Assembly: GCF_000482385.1 (NCBI RefSeq)
Contig: NZ_KI519394.1
Coordinates: 105,972-169,971 of the forward strand
Source: Nocardia sp. CNY236
Lineage (GTDB): Bacteria; Actinomycetota; Actinomycetes; Mycobacteriales; Mycobacteriaceae
DNA: 64,000 bases
Direction of reading: 5' to 3'
Shown here: in pieces, positions 54,511 to 64,000 of the stretch
How the letters are laid out: every line of letters begins with the position of its first letter
Numbering within the stretch: position 1 is the stretch's first letter
Program-made: the position numbers and the translations under genes
Notes under the pieces: model-generated
Told to the model about the DNA's origin: nothing
What the model saw: only the letters and a program-made list of their open reading frames with translations
The model's database searches: none

Positions 54511-55506
54511 TCACAAATCGTCCGGACCGATTGAGCGTGGTGACACCGGAGTGCCGGTGGCGCTGTGGAGTCTGCTCGCGAGCTTGTCGAATGCGAGCGA
54601 CAATTCGTCTCCTTCGAGGATTTCGAGGTCGGTGTCGAGCTGTACCAACCAGAGTGCGAGTCGCGCCGGATCTCCCGAGTCGATCTCGATGATGCACGTG
54701 GAGTTGCCAACGCTCTCGACGGTGATTGGAATGGGAATCTTCGCGGCGACGGTGGCGGCAGGAGCATGAACGAGTACTCGGGCGTGGTAGATGTGGCCTG
54801 CTGTGGCGATGTGTCTGGTGACGTATCCGATGACGTCGCGGTCAGGGTCTGCGCGGGGCCGGAATGTTACGCCGGTTGGTGGGCGTGCGGTCATGCGGTC
54901 CAGACGGAAGATTCGCCAGTCGTCGCGGTCCAGGTCCCACGCCAGCAAGTACCAGAGGTCTCCCCAATTGATGAGACGTTGCGGTTCCGTATGGCGTGCT
55001 TGTTCGCTGCGTTCGTGTTTGGTGTATCCGAACCGGAGCCGCTGGTGGCCGCGAATCGCGGAAGCGACGACGCTGAGTGCTGCGAGGTCCAGGGGCGGTG
55101 CAGTTCCGGGGACTGTGTTCGTCGCCTCCCGGACTGCGCCGACGCGTTGGCGTAAACGTCCCGGGAGCACCTGCTCCAACTTCGCGAGCGCGGTGAGCGA
55201 TTCCTCTTCAGCTCCAGCTGTTCCTGTTGCGAGTGCGCTGAGTCCGACCGCCACAGCAACGGCTTCGTCGTCGTTGAGCAGGAGGGGAGGCATCACAGCT
55301 CCCGGTGCGAGACGGTACCCACCCGCGACGCCAGGGCGTGCTTCTACGAGATAGCCGAGTGAACGCAGCTTGCCGATATCTGCGCGCACAGTCCTGGTGC
55401 TCACCTCCAAGCGGTCGGCGATCTCGGAGCTCGTCCAGTCGCGTCTGAGCTGGAGAAGCGAGAGCAACTCGAGCAAGCGGGCCGAGGTTTTCAACATGCC
55501 ATCCAT
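54511..55506 (-). CDS. WYL-domain transcriptional regulator (YafY-like)
   Basis: The 331-aa protein has an N-terminal HTH (TSSEIADRLEVSTRTVRADI, residues about 20-45), the linker GVAGGYRLAPGAVMPPLLL, and a WYL domain (LINWGDLWYLLAWDLDRDDW, RIFRLDRM). A C-terminal WCX region follows. WYL proteins sense nucleic acids or other ligands. ATG at 55506 (MDGMLKTS) is used; the long upstream in-frame extension is antisense to the next gene. It is divergent from the epoxide hydrolase gene 54 bp away and probably controls it. Confidence 0.92.
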   Translation of the reverse strand: MDGMLKTSARLLELLSLLQLRRDWTSSEIADRLEVSTRTVRADIGKLRSLGYLVEARPGVAGGYRLAPGAVMPPLLLNDDEAVAVAVGLSALATGTAGAEEESLTALAKLEQVLPGRLRQRVGAVREATNTVPGTAPPLDLAALSVVASAIRGHQRLRFGYTKHERSEQARHTEPQRLINWGDLWYLLAWDLDRDDWRIFRLDRMTARPPTGVTFRPRADPDRDVIGYVTRHIATAGHIYHARVLVHAPAATVAAKIPIPITVESVGNSTCIIEIDSGDPARLALWLVQLDTDLEILEGDELSLAFDKLASRLHSATGTPVSPRSIGPDDL

Positions 55507-55560
55507 TATTCTCCTAAATGCGGAAGCTATCCTGCCGCAATCTCTGCAATGTTGGGTGTC

Positions 55561-56700
55561 GTGACCGAGAACAAGACACTCACACCGTTCCGCATCAACG
55601 TCCCCCAAGCCGATATCGACGACCTGCGAGACCGGCTGGCGCGAGCCCGCTGGCCGCACCCGGTGCCCGGCCGAGACGATCGCGCTGATTTCAGCCGCGG
55701 TATCCCGATGGCATACCTGAGAGAGCTCACCGAGTACTGGCGCGATGACTTCGACTGGCGCGCGCAGGAAGCTCGCCTCAACGAGATCGAACAAGTCACG
55801 ACGATGATCGACGGTCAGGCCTTCCATATCGTCCATGCGCGGTCGTCGAACCCGCACGCAACCCCGCTGCTGTTGCACCACGGCTGGCCGGGCTCATTCG
55901 TCGAGTACCAGCGACTCCTCCCGCTACTGACCGACGAATTCCATGTCGTCATCCCGTCGCTGCCGGGCTTCGGCTTCTCCACCCCTCTTGCAGGTACGGG
56001 CTGGGAGCTGGCGCGGACGGCCGAAGCCTTTGCGGAGATCATGACCCGACTCGGGTATCAGCGGTTCGCGGCGCATGGCACCGATACCGGCACCGGGGTC
56101 ATGGCGCGCCTGGCAACTATCTACCCGGAGCGCGTGATCGGCACGCACTACGGCAGTGAGCGCCGACTGCTCGGCTTGATCGGAGCGCTTTTCCCTGCGC
56201 CCGCTGACCTTTCCGGCGAGGAGAGTAGCGAACTCGCTGTGATGCAGACTGAGGCTGCCTCCGAGCGCGGGTACCTCGAGATGCAGAACCACAAGCCGGA
56301 CACGATCGGGGTGGCTCTCACCGATTCGCCGGTCGCCTTGCTCGCGTGGATCGCTGAGAAGTTCAAGGCTAGGGACAACAGCTATCGCACCCCGGACGAG
56401 TCGGTCGACCGCGACCAACTCCTGGCGAACGTCACCTTGTACTGGTTCACGCGCAGCGGCGAGTCGAGCGCCCAGTTCTACTACGAGGCGCAGCATTCCA
56501 CGGTCGAACGCGCTATGTTCGCGCCCGTCCCCACCGGGTGGGCGGTCTTCGACACCCACCCGCTCATGCGCCGCGTCATGAACCCCACTGGAGCAATCGC
56601 CCACTGGAGCGAGTACGCCGAAGGTGGCCACTTCCCCGCCATGGAACAACCGACCTTGCTCGCAGACGACATCCGCACCTTCTTCCGCAGCATCCCCTGA
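55561..56700 (+). CDS. epoxide hydrolase (EHN domain, alpha/beta fold)
   Basis: The 379-aa protein has an N-terminal EHN domain (PFRINVPQADIDDLRDRLAR, ARWP) and an alpha/beta hydrolase core with HGWPGSFVEYQRL, LPGFGFS and nucleophile elbow AAHGTDTGTGV (Asp). The C-terminal His lies in EGGHFPAMEQP, and Tyr candidates for epoxide activation are present. A start at ATG 55549 adds four residues. It is divergent from the WYL regulator, a common catabolic or detoxification arrangement. Confidence 0.92.
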   Translation: MTENKTLTPFRINVPQADIDDLRDRLARARWPHPVPGRDDRADFSRGIPMAYLRELTEYWRDDFDWRAQEARLNEIEQVTTMIDGQAFHIVHARSSNPHATPLLLHHGWPGSFVEYQRLLPLLTDEFHVVIPSLPGFGFSTPLAGTGWELARTAEAFAEIMTRLGYQRFAAHGTDTGTGVMARLATIYPERVIGTHYGSERRLLGLIGALFPAPADLSGEESSELAVMQTEAASERGYLEMQNHKPDTIGVALTDSPVALLAWIAEKFKARDNSYRTPDESVDRDQLLANVTLYWFTRSGESSAQFYYEAQHSTVERAMFAPVPTGWAVFDTHPLMRRVMNPTGAIAHWSEYAEGGHFPAMEQPTLLADDIRTFFRSIP

Positions 56701-56813
56701 CCAGAACTGCAAGCAGCGACGTGGCCGACGCTTCTCTCGTTCGGAAACGGCGGCCACGCCAAGAGCCTCGCTGTGGACCAACAGTAGTCGCGCGGAAAAC
56801 AACGTGTCGATGC

Positions 56814-56999
56814 CTTGCGGCGTTGAAGGAGTACGGGGCGATGCGGCGCGCCATCTACGCCGCGAAATATCTGTCGAACCCGGTATATCGGCGCAAGATC
56901 GCCTGCGAACTCAACAAGGGCGAGTCGATCCACGCCCTCAAACGCGACCTCATCTACGCCCACGAGGACGCATTCCGCGCCCGGAACCTGGAAGCGTAG
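56814..56999 (+). pseudogene. Tn3-family transposase C-terminal fragment
   Basis: The frame reads AALKEYGAMRRAIYAAKYLS, NPVYRRKIACELNKGESIHA, LKRDLIYAHEDAFRARN and stops at 56999. LNKGESIHALKRDL is diagnostic of the end of Tn3-type transposases. The rest of the transposase is absent; the fragment abuts the hspR gene. Confidence 0.88.
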
Positions 57000-57025
57000 A
57001 CCGAGCAAGCCAATGGGCCTCCGAA

Positions 57026-57445
57026 CTACCGTCGACGGTGGCCGTGGTCTCGACGATTGCGCGGCTGCCAGACCACCAACGCGGTACTGCGTTGCGTCGG
57101 TGCGAGTTCGGCGCGGTAGGCGGCCCGCATCCGTTCCGCTTCGGCCGACAACTCGGCAACCTGCTGACGCAGCTCCTCCACCTGATTGGTCAACTCGATG
57201 ACCCGCTTGATACCCGCCAGGTTGACGCCCTCGTCCTGAGACAGCCGCTGCACTTCACGCAGCAGTTCGACGTCCCGAGCCGAATAGCGACGCCCGCCAC
57301 CCGAGGTACGTTGCGGAGTGACCAACCCCAAACGGTCGTACGTGCGCAATGTCTGCGCATGCATGCCCGCCAGTTCGGCGGCGACCGAGATCATGAAGAA
57401 CTCGGCACGCGCCCCCGCGGAGGGGTTCTTCGGCTCTGCGGACAT
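57026..57445 (-). CDS. hspR: heat-shock repressor HspR (MerR family)
   Basis: This 139-aa MerR-type repressor has an HTH (FMISVAAELAGMHAQTLRTY, DRLGLVTPQRTSGGGRRYS) and a coiled coil (LTNQVEELRQQVAELSAEAE). HspR binds HAIR operators, using DnaK as co-repressor, to repress dnaK and clpB. ATG at 57445 overlaps the dnaJ stop (TGATG). Two HAIR sites are found in this window at 16462-16482 (clpB) and 61349-61369 (dnaK). Confidence 0.95.
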   Translation of the reverse strand: MSAEPKNPSAGARAEFFMISVAAELAGMHAQTLRTYDRLGLVTPQRTSGGGRRYSARDVELLREVQRLSQDEGVNLAGIKRVIELTNQVEELRQQVAELSAEAERMRAAYRAELAPTQRSTALVVWQPRNRRDHGHRRR

Positions 57446-58602
57446 CACGCACCTGCCCATCCCGCACGTGGATCGAAACCACTGGATCGCTCTGCCTGCT
57501 GATAACGCTCGAGCGCCTCGACGGCATCGCCATCCAACTTCTGCGGTATCGCGACCTTGACTGTCACCAGCAGGTCACCCGCCCCGCCATCGCGTTTGGG
57601 CACACCTCGACCGCGCACCCGGAGAATACGACCGTCGGCAGTGCCCGGCGGCACTTTCACGCCGACTCGGCCGTCCAGTGTCGGCACCGAAACCGTCGTA
57701 CCCAACACCAGCTCACTGTAACTGACCGGCAGCACGACGGTCAGGTCGTCGCCATTGCGGCCGAAGACCTTGTCCTGGCTGACATGAACGGTCACATACA
57801 GATCGCCCGACGGTGCACCGCGCAGCCCGGCCTCGCCCTGTCCGGCCAACCGAATTCGCTGCCCGTCACCGACTCCCGGAGGAATCCGCACGGTGATGGT
57901 GCGGGTGCGATTCTGGATGCCGCTGCCCCGGCAGTCGGCACACGGGTCGTCGATGATCGATCCGCTGCCACGGCACTCGTCACACGGCTCGCTGAAGCCG
58001 AATGCGCCCTGATTGCGACTGACGACACCGGTTCCATTGCAAATGGGGCAGACTCGCGGACTCGTCCCCGGCTTGGCGCCGCTGCCATGGCATGTCGTGC
58101 ACGGCGAGGGGCTGGTCATCCGCAGCGGAACCGTGACCCCTTGCGCCGCCTCCCGGAAGCCGAGCGTCGTCTCGGTTTCCACGTCGGCGCCGCGCCGCGG
58201 ACGGCTGGCGGTCCGAGTGCCGCCACGGTTGAACAGACCACCGAGCAGATCGCCGAGGCCGCTGTCGCCGGCATTGGCGCCACCGAAGATGTCACCGACG
58301 TTGAACTCCTGCGAGAAGCCGCCACCGGCGCCGGGAGCGAACCCGCCGCGACCGTACCCGCCGCCGGCGAAGAGCTTGCGGGTCTCGTCGTACTCTTTGC
58401 GCTTGGCGGTATCCGACAGCACCGCATGCGCCTCGCTGACCGCCTTGAATCGCTCTTCGGCCTTGGTGTCACCAGGATTGGCATCCGGGTGCAGGTCGCG
58501 GGCGAGCTTACGGTAGGCCTTCTTGACCTCGTCCTGCGAGGCGCTGGAGGAAATACCCAGCTCCTTGTAGAAGTCTTTTTCGACCCACTCCCGTTGGCTC
58601 AC
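57445..58602 (-). CDS. dnaJ: chaperone DnaJ
   Basis: This 385-aa Hsp40 has a J domain with HPD ([13 protein letters not shown]), a Gly/Phe-rich stretch ([16 protein letters not shown]) and four zinc-binding CxxCxGxG repeats ([32 protein letters not shown]). A C-terminal substrate domain follows. It stimulates DnaK ATPase and delivers unfolded proteins. It lies 24 bp after grpE and is coupled to hspR. Confidence 0.97.
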   Translation of the reverse strand: MSQREWVEKDFYKELGISSSASQDEVKKAYRKLARDLHPDANPGDTKAEERFKAVSEAHAVLSDTAKRKEYDETRKLFAGGGYGRGGFAPGAGGGFSQEFNVGDIFGGANAGDSGLGDLLGGLFNRGGTRTASRPRRGADVETETTLGFREAAQGVTVPLRMTSPSPCTTCHGSGAKPGTSPRVCPICNGTGVVSRNQGAFGFSEPCDECRGSGSIIDDPCADCRGSGIQNRTRTITVRIPPGVGDGQRIRLAGQGEAGLRGAPSGDLYVTVHVSQDKVFGRNGDDLTVVLPVSYSELVLGTTVSVPTLDGRVGVKVPPGTADGRILRVRGRGVPKRDGGAGDLLVTVKVAIPQKLDGDAVEALERYQQAERSSGFDPRAGWAGA

Positions 58603-58626
58603 CGAGCATCTCCTCCTCTCGCGTCC

Positions 58627-59325
58627 CTATCGTTCCTGCGCGCCGGCATCAACGTCCGATGCCTCTTCCGCTGCCCGATCGGCGTCATCGGCCAGATCGG
58701 ATACGCCATCGGTGACCCCGACGAGCGCGTGCCGCAGCACCCGATCGCCGAAGCGATAGCCCTTACGCATGACGATACCGATCACCGGATCATGGCCGGA
58801 GCCCTCGTGCTGCACCGCCTCGTGCACCGTCGGATCGAAAGGCTCGCCCTCCGAACCGAACTCGGTGAGACCCTGCTTGACCAGCGCGGCCGACAACTTG
58901 TCGGCCACCGACTTCAAGGGGCCGGATTCCAGATCGCCATGCGACCGTGCGCGGTCGAGATCGTCGAGCACACCGAGCAATTCGGTGACGATCGCCGCCT
59001 TGGCGGAGTCGATCGTGGCCTGACGATCGCGCTCGACCCGGCGCCGATAGTTGGCGTACTCCGCGGTCAACCGTTGCAGATCGGCAGTACGTTCGGCGAG
59101 CTCGCTACTGATGGTGTCGGCGAGTTGCCGAGCATCGCTCCCGACGCCCGCGTCGCTCTCGATATCCGCATCGACCCCGGTATCCACACCGACCTCGGCA
59201 TTCGAGGCCGGTGCGGCCGCGACGCCATTGTCCGCGGACGGTTGGCGCAACTCGTTGCTATCCGGATCGATCTTGCGGTTGTCGACGATGGTGATCGGTT
59301 CCTTGTCGGCGTTGTCCTCGGTCAC
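58627..59325 (-). CDS. grpE: nucleotide exchange factor GrpE
   Basis: The 232-aa protein has a disordered acidic N-terminus, a long coiled coil ([28 protein letters not shown]) and the GrpE beta domain ([19 protein letters not shown]). It releases ADP from DnaK. The GTG start overlaps the dnaK stop by four bases (GTGA). Confidence 0.95.
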   Translation of the reverse strand: MTEDNADKEPITIVDNRKIDPDSNELRQPSADNGVAAAPASNAEVGVDTGVDADIESDAGVGSDARQLADTISSELAERTADLQRLTAEYANYRRRVERDRQATIDSAKAAIVTELLGVLDDLDRARSHGDLESGPLKSVADKLSAALVKQGLTEFGSEGEPFDPTVHEAVQHEGSGHDPVIGIVMRKGYRFGDRVLRHALVGVTDGVSDLADDADRAAEEASDVDAGAQER

Positions 59326-61169
59326 TTCTTCTCCGTGTCGACCGGCTCGTCCACAACCTCGGCGTCCACGACCTGATCATCCGAGGCCGCGCCGGCAGCG
59401 CCATTGCCCGACGCAGCGGCGTCGGCGGCGGAAGCCTCGTAGATGGCCTGGCCGAGCGCCTGCGATTCGGTCGCCAGCTTCTCGACGGCCGCCTTGACCG
59501 CGGCGATGTCGGTGCCCTCGAGCGCCTTGTTCGCCTCGGCGATGGCCGCCTCGACCTTGGACTTGACCTCTGCGGAGACCTTGTCCTCGTTGTCCTTGAT
59601 GAACTTCTCGGTCTGGTGGACCAGCGACTCCGCCTGGTTGCGGGTCTCGGCCTCCTCACGGCGGGCCTTGTCCTCGGCGGCGTGCGCCTCGGCGTCCTTG
59701 ACCATCCGGTCGATCTCTTCCTTGGACAGGCCGGAGCCTTCCTGGATCTTGATCGTGTTCTCCTTGCCGGTGCCCTTGTCCTTCGCGGTCACGTGCACGA
59801 TGCCATTGGCATCGATGTCGAAGGTGACCTCGATCTGCGGCACACCGCGCGGAGCCGGCGGGATGCCGGTCAGCTCGAAGGAGCCGAGCAGCTTGTTGTG
59901 CGAGGCGATCTCGCGCTCACCCTGGAACACCTGGATCTGTACGGACGGCTGATTGTCGTCGGCGGTGGTGAAGGTCTCCGAGCGCTTGGTCGGAATGGTG
60001 GTGTTGCGTTCGATGAGCCTGGTCATCACCCCGCCCTTGGTCTCGATACCCAGCGACAGCGGGGTCACATCGAGCAGCAGGACATCTTTGACCTCGCCCT
60101 TGAGCACACCGGCCTGTAGGGCGGCGCCGATCGCGACGACCTCGTCGGGGTTCACGCCCTTGTTGGGCTCCTTGCCACCGGTCAGCTCACGCACGAGGTC
60201 GGTGACCGCGGGCATGCGGGTGGAGCCGCCGACGAGCACGACGTGGTCGATGTCGGCCACCTTGATGCCGGCGTCCTTGATCACGGACTGGAACGGCGCA
60301 CGGGTGCGGTCGAGTAGATCCGAGGTGATCTTCTGGAATTCCGCGCGGGTCAACTGCTCGTCGAGGAACAGGGGGTTCTTGTCCGCGTCGACCGTGATGT
60401 AGGGCAGGTTGATCGAGGTGCTCTGCGAGGAGCTCAGCTCGATCTTGGCCTTCTCGGCAGCCTCACGCAGGCGCTGCATGGCCATCTTGTCCTTGGTCAG
60501 GTCGATGCCCGAGCTGGCCTTGAACTTGTCGACCAGCCACTGCACGACCCGCTCGTCCCAGTCGTCGCCGCCGAGATGGTTGTCACCCGAGGTGGCGCGG
60601 ACCTCGACGACGCCCTCGCCGATTTCGAGCAGCGAGACGTCGAAGGTGCCGCCACCGAGGTCGAACACCAGGATGGTCTGTTCCTTGTCACCCTTGTCCA
60701 AGCCGTAGGCGAGGGCGGCGGCCGTGGGCTCGTTGACGATGCGCAGCACGTTCATGCCTGCGATCTGACCGGCCTCTTTGGTGGCCTGGCGCTGGGCGTC
60801 TTCGAAGTACGCGGGCACGGTGATCACCGCGTCGGTGATCTCCTCGCCGAGGTAGGCCTCGGCGTCGCGCTTCAGCTTCATCAGCACCCGCGCGCTGATC
60901 TCCTGCGGGGTGTACTTCTTGTCGTCGATGTCCACCGACCAATCGGTGCCGATGTGCCGCTTGACCGATCGGATGGTGCGATCGACATTGGTGACCGCCT
61001 GGTTCTTGGCCGGCTGGCCGACCAGTACTTCACCGTTCTTCGCGAACGCGACGATCGAGGGAGTCGTACGCGCCCCCTCCGAGTTGGCAACGACGACCGG
61101 CTCGCCACCTTCGAGAACGGCGACAACCGAGTTCGTGGTCCCGAGGTCGATTCCGACCGCACGAGCCAT
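59322..61169 (-). CDS. dnaK: chaperone DnaK (Hsp70)
   Basis: This 615-aa Hsp70 starts [20 protein letters not shown] (ATG at 61169, after GGAGGAATT). It has the nucleotide-binding motifs [16 protein letters not shown] and [13 protein letters not shown], the substrate-binding domain [17 protein letters not shown], and the C-terminal tail [12 protein letters not shown]. The open frame extends to 61265 but lacks coding character upstream. It is the first gene of dnaK-grpE-dnaJ-hspR and carries a HAIR operator 180-200 bp upstream. Confidence 0.98.
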   Translation of the reverse strand: MARAVGIDLGTTNSVVAVLEGGEPVVVANSEGARTTPSIVAFAKNGEVLVGQPAKNQAVTNVDRTIRSVKRHIGTDWSVDIDDKKYTPQEISARVLMKLKRDAEAYLGEEITDAVITVPAYFEDAQRQATKEAGQIAGMNVLRIVNEPTAAALAYGLDKGDKEQTILVFDLGGGTFDVSLLEIGEGVVEVRATSGDNHLGGDDWDERVVQWLVDKFKASSGIDLTKDKMAMQRLREAAEKAKIELSSSQSTSINLPYITVDADKNPLFLDEQLTRAEFQKITSDLLDRTRAPFQSVIKDAGIKVADIDHVVLVGGSTRMPAVTDLVRELTGGKEPNKGVNPDEVVAIGAALQAGVLKGEVKDVLLLDVTPLSLGIETKGGVMTRLIERNTTIPTKRSETFTTADDNQPSVQIQVFQGEREIASHNKLLGSFELTGIPPAPRGVPQIEVTFDIDANGIVHVTAKDKGTGKENTIKIQEGSGLSKEEIDRMVKDAEAHAAEDKARREEAETRNQAESLVHQTEKFIKDNEDKVSAEVKSKVEAAIAEANKALEGTDIAAVKAAVEKLATESQALGQAIYEASAADAAASGNGAAGAASDDQVVDAEVVDEPVDTEKK

Positions 61170-61348
61170 GGTAATTCCTCCTGATTCAACGTACCGATAT
61201 GTGTCGGTGCCGGGCGGACGACCGCCCTGTGGCGCCCCGACGAGCGCCGCGAGGTCTCGCCCCACTCACCTCACGGAGCACGACCCCAGCAACACTGAGT
61301 GTGGTCGGCTCAATCCTGCATCAGCACGACAGTCGACGTCAAGCCAAA

Positions 61349-61369
61349 CTTGAGCTGACTGCACTCAAC
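61349..61369. promoter_or_regulatory. HAIR operator upstream of dnaK
   Basis: CTTGAGC-N7-ACTCAAC, two mismatches from the HAIR consensus CTTGAGT-N7-ACTCAAG, lies in the 261-bp gap between dnaK (start 61169) and the HhH-GPD-like gene. It is the autoregulatory HspR site of the operon. Confidence 0.88.
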
Positions 61370-61430
61370 ATTGTTCGATTGTCTCAACGCGGACCCGCAG
61401 CGATTGATTCCCGACGATCATCCGGCGCGT

Positions 61431-62078
61431 TCACGGAACCGCGTCGAGGATCTCCTCGGCGATCTTCTCGTCGAGCGTCACCCGCACCAGCGCCGCCGCC
61501 AGATCGGCAATGTGGCGCTCCGGTGCGAGATCGGCCAGCCGGTCCGGGTCCTGCGGCAGTCGAACGCGCCCGGCGCCGCGTAGGGCGCGTTCGTCGAAAT
61601 GCGGCCGAACCCACGTCCAGATGTCCTGGACCTCGCGCAGGAAAATATCGCTTCCGGTGGGCCCGATGCCCTGAAATTCCTGCAACAACGTCGCGGCACG
61701 CTTGGGATCACGCCCTGCCGTCACGGCCAGTTCGCGCAGGTCACCGTGGTACCGGTCGAGCACGCGCGAGGCATTGGCGCCCAGCCGGGTCGCGGCGCTC
61801 TCGTCGTATCGGCGATAGTTCGCCTGGTCGAGCGCCTCGACCAACTCGTGCCAATTCGCATCCGCGACCCGATGCGGGGTGCGGTAGCCGCGTCCGATCA
61901 ACTCTCGGGTGGCCGCCACCGCGGTCCGGGCCGCGATCCGGGTACTGAGCAACTGAGTGAGTACCAACAATTGGAACAGCGAAGCAGGCTGATCCTCGAG
62001 CGTAATGCCCGCTTCCTCGGCATAACCCGTGCCTGCACGGACGAGCAGTTCGTGGACGACATCCTCGTGGCTCATCAT
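61431..62078 (-). CDS. HhH-GPD-like protein (endonuclease III-like fold)
   Basis: The 215-aa helical protein has VLTQLLSTRIAARTAVAATR, RVADANWHELVEALDQANYR and a helix-hairpin-helix region LQEFQGIGPTGSDIFLREVQ. This resembles the HhH-GPD glycosylase fold. The Lys/Asp catalytic residues and Fe-S cysteines of EndoIII are not seen, so it may be inactive or act differently. ATG 62078 (or 62075) is used. Confidence 0.65.
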   Translation of the reverse strand: MMSHEDVVHELLVRAGTGYAEEAGITLEDQPASLFQLLVLTQLLSTRIAARTAVAATRELIGRGYRTPHRVADANWHELVEALDQANYRRYDESAATRLGANASRVLDRYHGDLRELAVTAGRDPKRAATLLQEFQGIGPTGSDIFLREVQDIWTWVRPHFDERALRGAGRVRLPQDPDRLADLAPERHIADLAAALVRVTLDEKIAEEILDAVP

Positions 62079-62664
62079 CGCCTCCTATCGGTACCGACCG
62101 CCTACCCGATGCCTCGTTGCATACCCCGGACCGAAACCGTCCCGACGTACCGATACAAACCCCAACCGTGCGGCGGGGGAATGCATTTTCTGCCGGATTC
62201 CATTACCTTACGCCGAAACGATGTCGTCCCCATCCGCCCCGCGGCAATCGTCCATCCAGCCGATCCGGCACACACCGAAGGAGACATTCGGTGGAGAATC
62301 CGGCGAAATTCCAAGAATTTCCCTAATCTTCCCTGGAGCAGTAAACACATCGCATCCCACAGCCGAACCAGACGTTGTGGCGAAGCGCCGTAAGGCGCCA
62401 CGCGCCGACACCTGATGACCCACCGGACCAGAGAACATGCGTGGACGGGGCCTCGAATGACACAGCGCCTGGCGCTCGACAACACTATCGCCGCATCGAA
62501 TTCCGCCGCACCGACAACCGTCGACAGCCGCGACGACAGCAATGCATACGCCACCGGTTTCTCCCGAGACCTCCGAACCGAAGTCGAAACAACAATCATC
62601 GGTGCCGCACACATGCAGAACAAAAACGGAGCCGGCGACCGCCGGTTGTGTCGGGAGTGTTGAC
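62079..62664. other. 586-bp intergenic region, no gene recognised
   Basis: It lies between the divergent HhH-GPD-like gene and the regulator. It contains AT-richer stretches (62180-62220 and 62310-62340) compatible with promoters. A long minus-strand frame through it continues antisense to the regulator and is not coding. No RNA gene or repeat was seen. Confidence 0.5.
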
Positions 62665-64000
62665 CGTGACCGATATCGCTTTCGACACACTCCCATACGC
62701 GCGAGATATCTTCCGCGACCTGGACTCTGCGAACAAACGACCAGCCGTATATCTGATTCGAGGACGATCGCAGACCGGGAAGTCGACCCTGCTGGCAGAG
62801 ATCCGCACCCGTCTGCGCGCTCACGGCGTCCCGGTGCACGACGACACGACCCTGCGCCACGACATGCGCAACGGCGCGGTCACCGCGACCGATCTGCCGA
62901 GGGCGACTGGCAACCGCCCGGCAGATCGCCCCGCCGATACCCTCGTCCCGGTCCTGGTGGTCGACAACGGGCACCTGCTCAGCGCGGGTGAACTCGAATA
63001 CCTGCGCGCCGCTGTCGCGTCGGGGCATCGCAGCGTGATCGTCGCCGCCCAGCCCCGTCCCCACGACAAGTCGCTGCGGATGCTCGCCGACACGATCGCC
63101 CGACACGGTCGAATCGTGCGCCTGCGCCCCTTGGGCATCGCCGACATCCCCCCGTTCGCCAGAGAACTGGGCCTGATGGTGCCGCGTCCGGTCATCCAAC
63201 ACATCCACACGCAGACCGCAGGTATTCGCGGCGGCGTGGTCGCCGCCCTGGCCGCCGCCTGCTCGGCCCGTCTGCGGGCGGGCACAGCCGCCGTCGACGC
63301 CGCCGTCGCCACGTGGGTGCGCGGACTCTTGGACGATCTGGAACTCGACCTGATGGATACCCTCGTCGTCGCCACCACCGGCACAGGCCTGGACACCAGC
63401 GAACTCGCCGTTGTGCTCGGCGTGGAACACGCCACCGCCCAAGACCTCATCGACCGCGCACGGGCCAGTGCATTGGTCACCGACGCCGACCTCCTGCTCG
63501 AGCCTGCGGTCGCGCCACTGCGCACACTGTTGGGTGAACGCAGATTCGTCGCGGTCGCGCGCAGGTTGCTCGGCGCTCGTCTCGAAGCGGGCCTGCTGCG
63601 CAACCGCACCGCAGTGCAGCTGGCCGAGTCCGGCGTGCGCGATCCACGCCTTGCCGAGTTCCTCATCACGGCTGCGGAAGAGTCCGAGCGGGATGCGGTC
63701 GGCTATTACAACGCCGCCGCGGCGGCCGGGGCCGATCGCGATCCGATCACGCTGCGCTGGGCCGAGGCCGCGGCGCGCACAGGCGACAGTGAGACCGCGA
63801 TGCGACTGGCCGAGCCGATGTTGGCGCGGTCGGGCATCGCCGGCGCAGACCTCGCGACTGCGGTACGCATCTGCGCGGTGGTGCTGACTCGCCGCGGTCT
63901 GACCGGTCGTGCCGCACAGCTGTACACCTGGCTCGGCCCAGACCGGGTCGGCCCGGACTGGGCCGTCGCCGCCACTGTGCTGCGCGTGGCCGGCGACGCT
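62665..64000 (+). CDS. ATP-binding transcriptional regulator, IniR/Rv0339c-like, N-terminal part (runs off the window)
   Basis: An uninterrupted frame of 445 codons runs from GTG 62665 (GGGAG about eight bases upstream; TTG at 62659 is possible) to the window end. It has Walker A IRGRSQTGKSTLL near residue 30, a Walker B-like VPVLVVDNGHLL, and long helical repeats (YYNAAAAAGADRDPITLRWA, EAAARTGDSETAMRLAE) as in STAND/LuxR-family regulators. Mycobacterial Rv0339c (IniR), next to Rv0338c, has the same layout as I recall. The DNA-binding C-terminus is outside the window. Confidence 0.75.

Noticed and set aside
56538-56813. Upstream part of the frame containing the Tn3 fragment
   Set aside because: It runs antisense-like through the end of the epoxide hydrolase gene; only the last 60 codons are Tn3-like.
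62102-63442. 446-codon minus-strand ORF
   Set aside because: It is antisense to the regulator beginning at 62665, which has a Walker A motif and remains open to the window end.

Overview
The window is high-GC actinobacterial DNA, most likely from Nocardia or a close Nocardiaceae relative. This rests on recognisable gene content: class II fba, a fused HadA/HadB-type dehydratase, GH76, pyrE, clpB, and the dnaK-grpE-dnaJ-hspR operon with HspR operators. A large Fe-S reductase like mycobacterial Rv0338c and a start like Rv0339c (IniR) are also present. From memory, the conserved genes correspond to the M. tuberculosis Rv0338c-Rv0385 neighbourhood, broken up here by accessory DNA. No database search was run, so all family names come from motif reading.

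Layout. (1) 1-20.2 kb is conserved housekeeping: dehydratase, DUF4185 protein, fba, two DedA proteins, GH76, TrmH-type methyltransferase, KAS III, pyrE, SDR, membrane proteins, clpB with its HAIR operator, a quinone oxidoreductase, a globin-reductase and a reductase-only paralogue. (2) 20.2-24.2 kb is an accessory edge: a DUF397/Scr1-type regulator pair, small orphan genes, a 173-bp repeat and a decayed IS701 element. (3) 24.2-46.2 kb is a probable biosynthetic gene cluster, almost all on the minus strand. It holds a ParB/StrR-like regulator, an isochorismatase-like hydrolase, HypE, HypF, a UbiA prenyltransferase, a HisC-type aminotransferase, a 1078-aa fused double ThDP enzyme, two methyltransferases, two P450s, an SsuABC-type importer, a wrecked MFS exporter and an alpha/beta hydrolase. 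A type 2 IPP isomerase (fni) lies beyond an IS relic on the plus strand. (4) 46.3-49.1 kb is the conserved Fe-S reductase. (5) 49.1-57.0 kb is a graveyard of IS481, IS1634, IS701, IS5, IS630 and Tn3 fragments, interspersed with a serine hydrolase/DUF4097/GbsR module, a small secreted peptide, a WYL regulator and an epoxide hydrolase. (6) 57.0-64.0 kb is hspR-dnaJ-grpE-dnaK with a second HAIR operator, an HhH-GPD-like protein and the start of an ATP-binding regulator.

The most interesting content is the cluster in region 3. It carries a complete HypF (acylphosphatase, two zinc fingers, YrdC and Kae1-like domains) and a complete HypE ending in the modifiable C-terminal cysteine. No other hydrogenase-maturation gene and no hydrogenase is present. 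In hydrogenase maturation this pair converts carbamoyl phosphate to an enzyme-bound thiocyanate, the source of cyanide ligands. Here I infer that the pair has been recruited to make a cyano group or cyanide for a prenylated or terpenoid small molecule. The neighbouring ThDP enzyme looks like a covalently fused pseudo-dimer in which one composite active site is kept and the other is destroyed. Two matching inverted repeats, GTCCAACTG-N11-CAGTTGCAC and GTCCAACTG-N10-CAGTTGAAC, lie upstream of the regulator gene and of the ubiA operon. They are good candidates for the operators of the cluster regulator.
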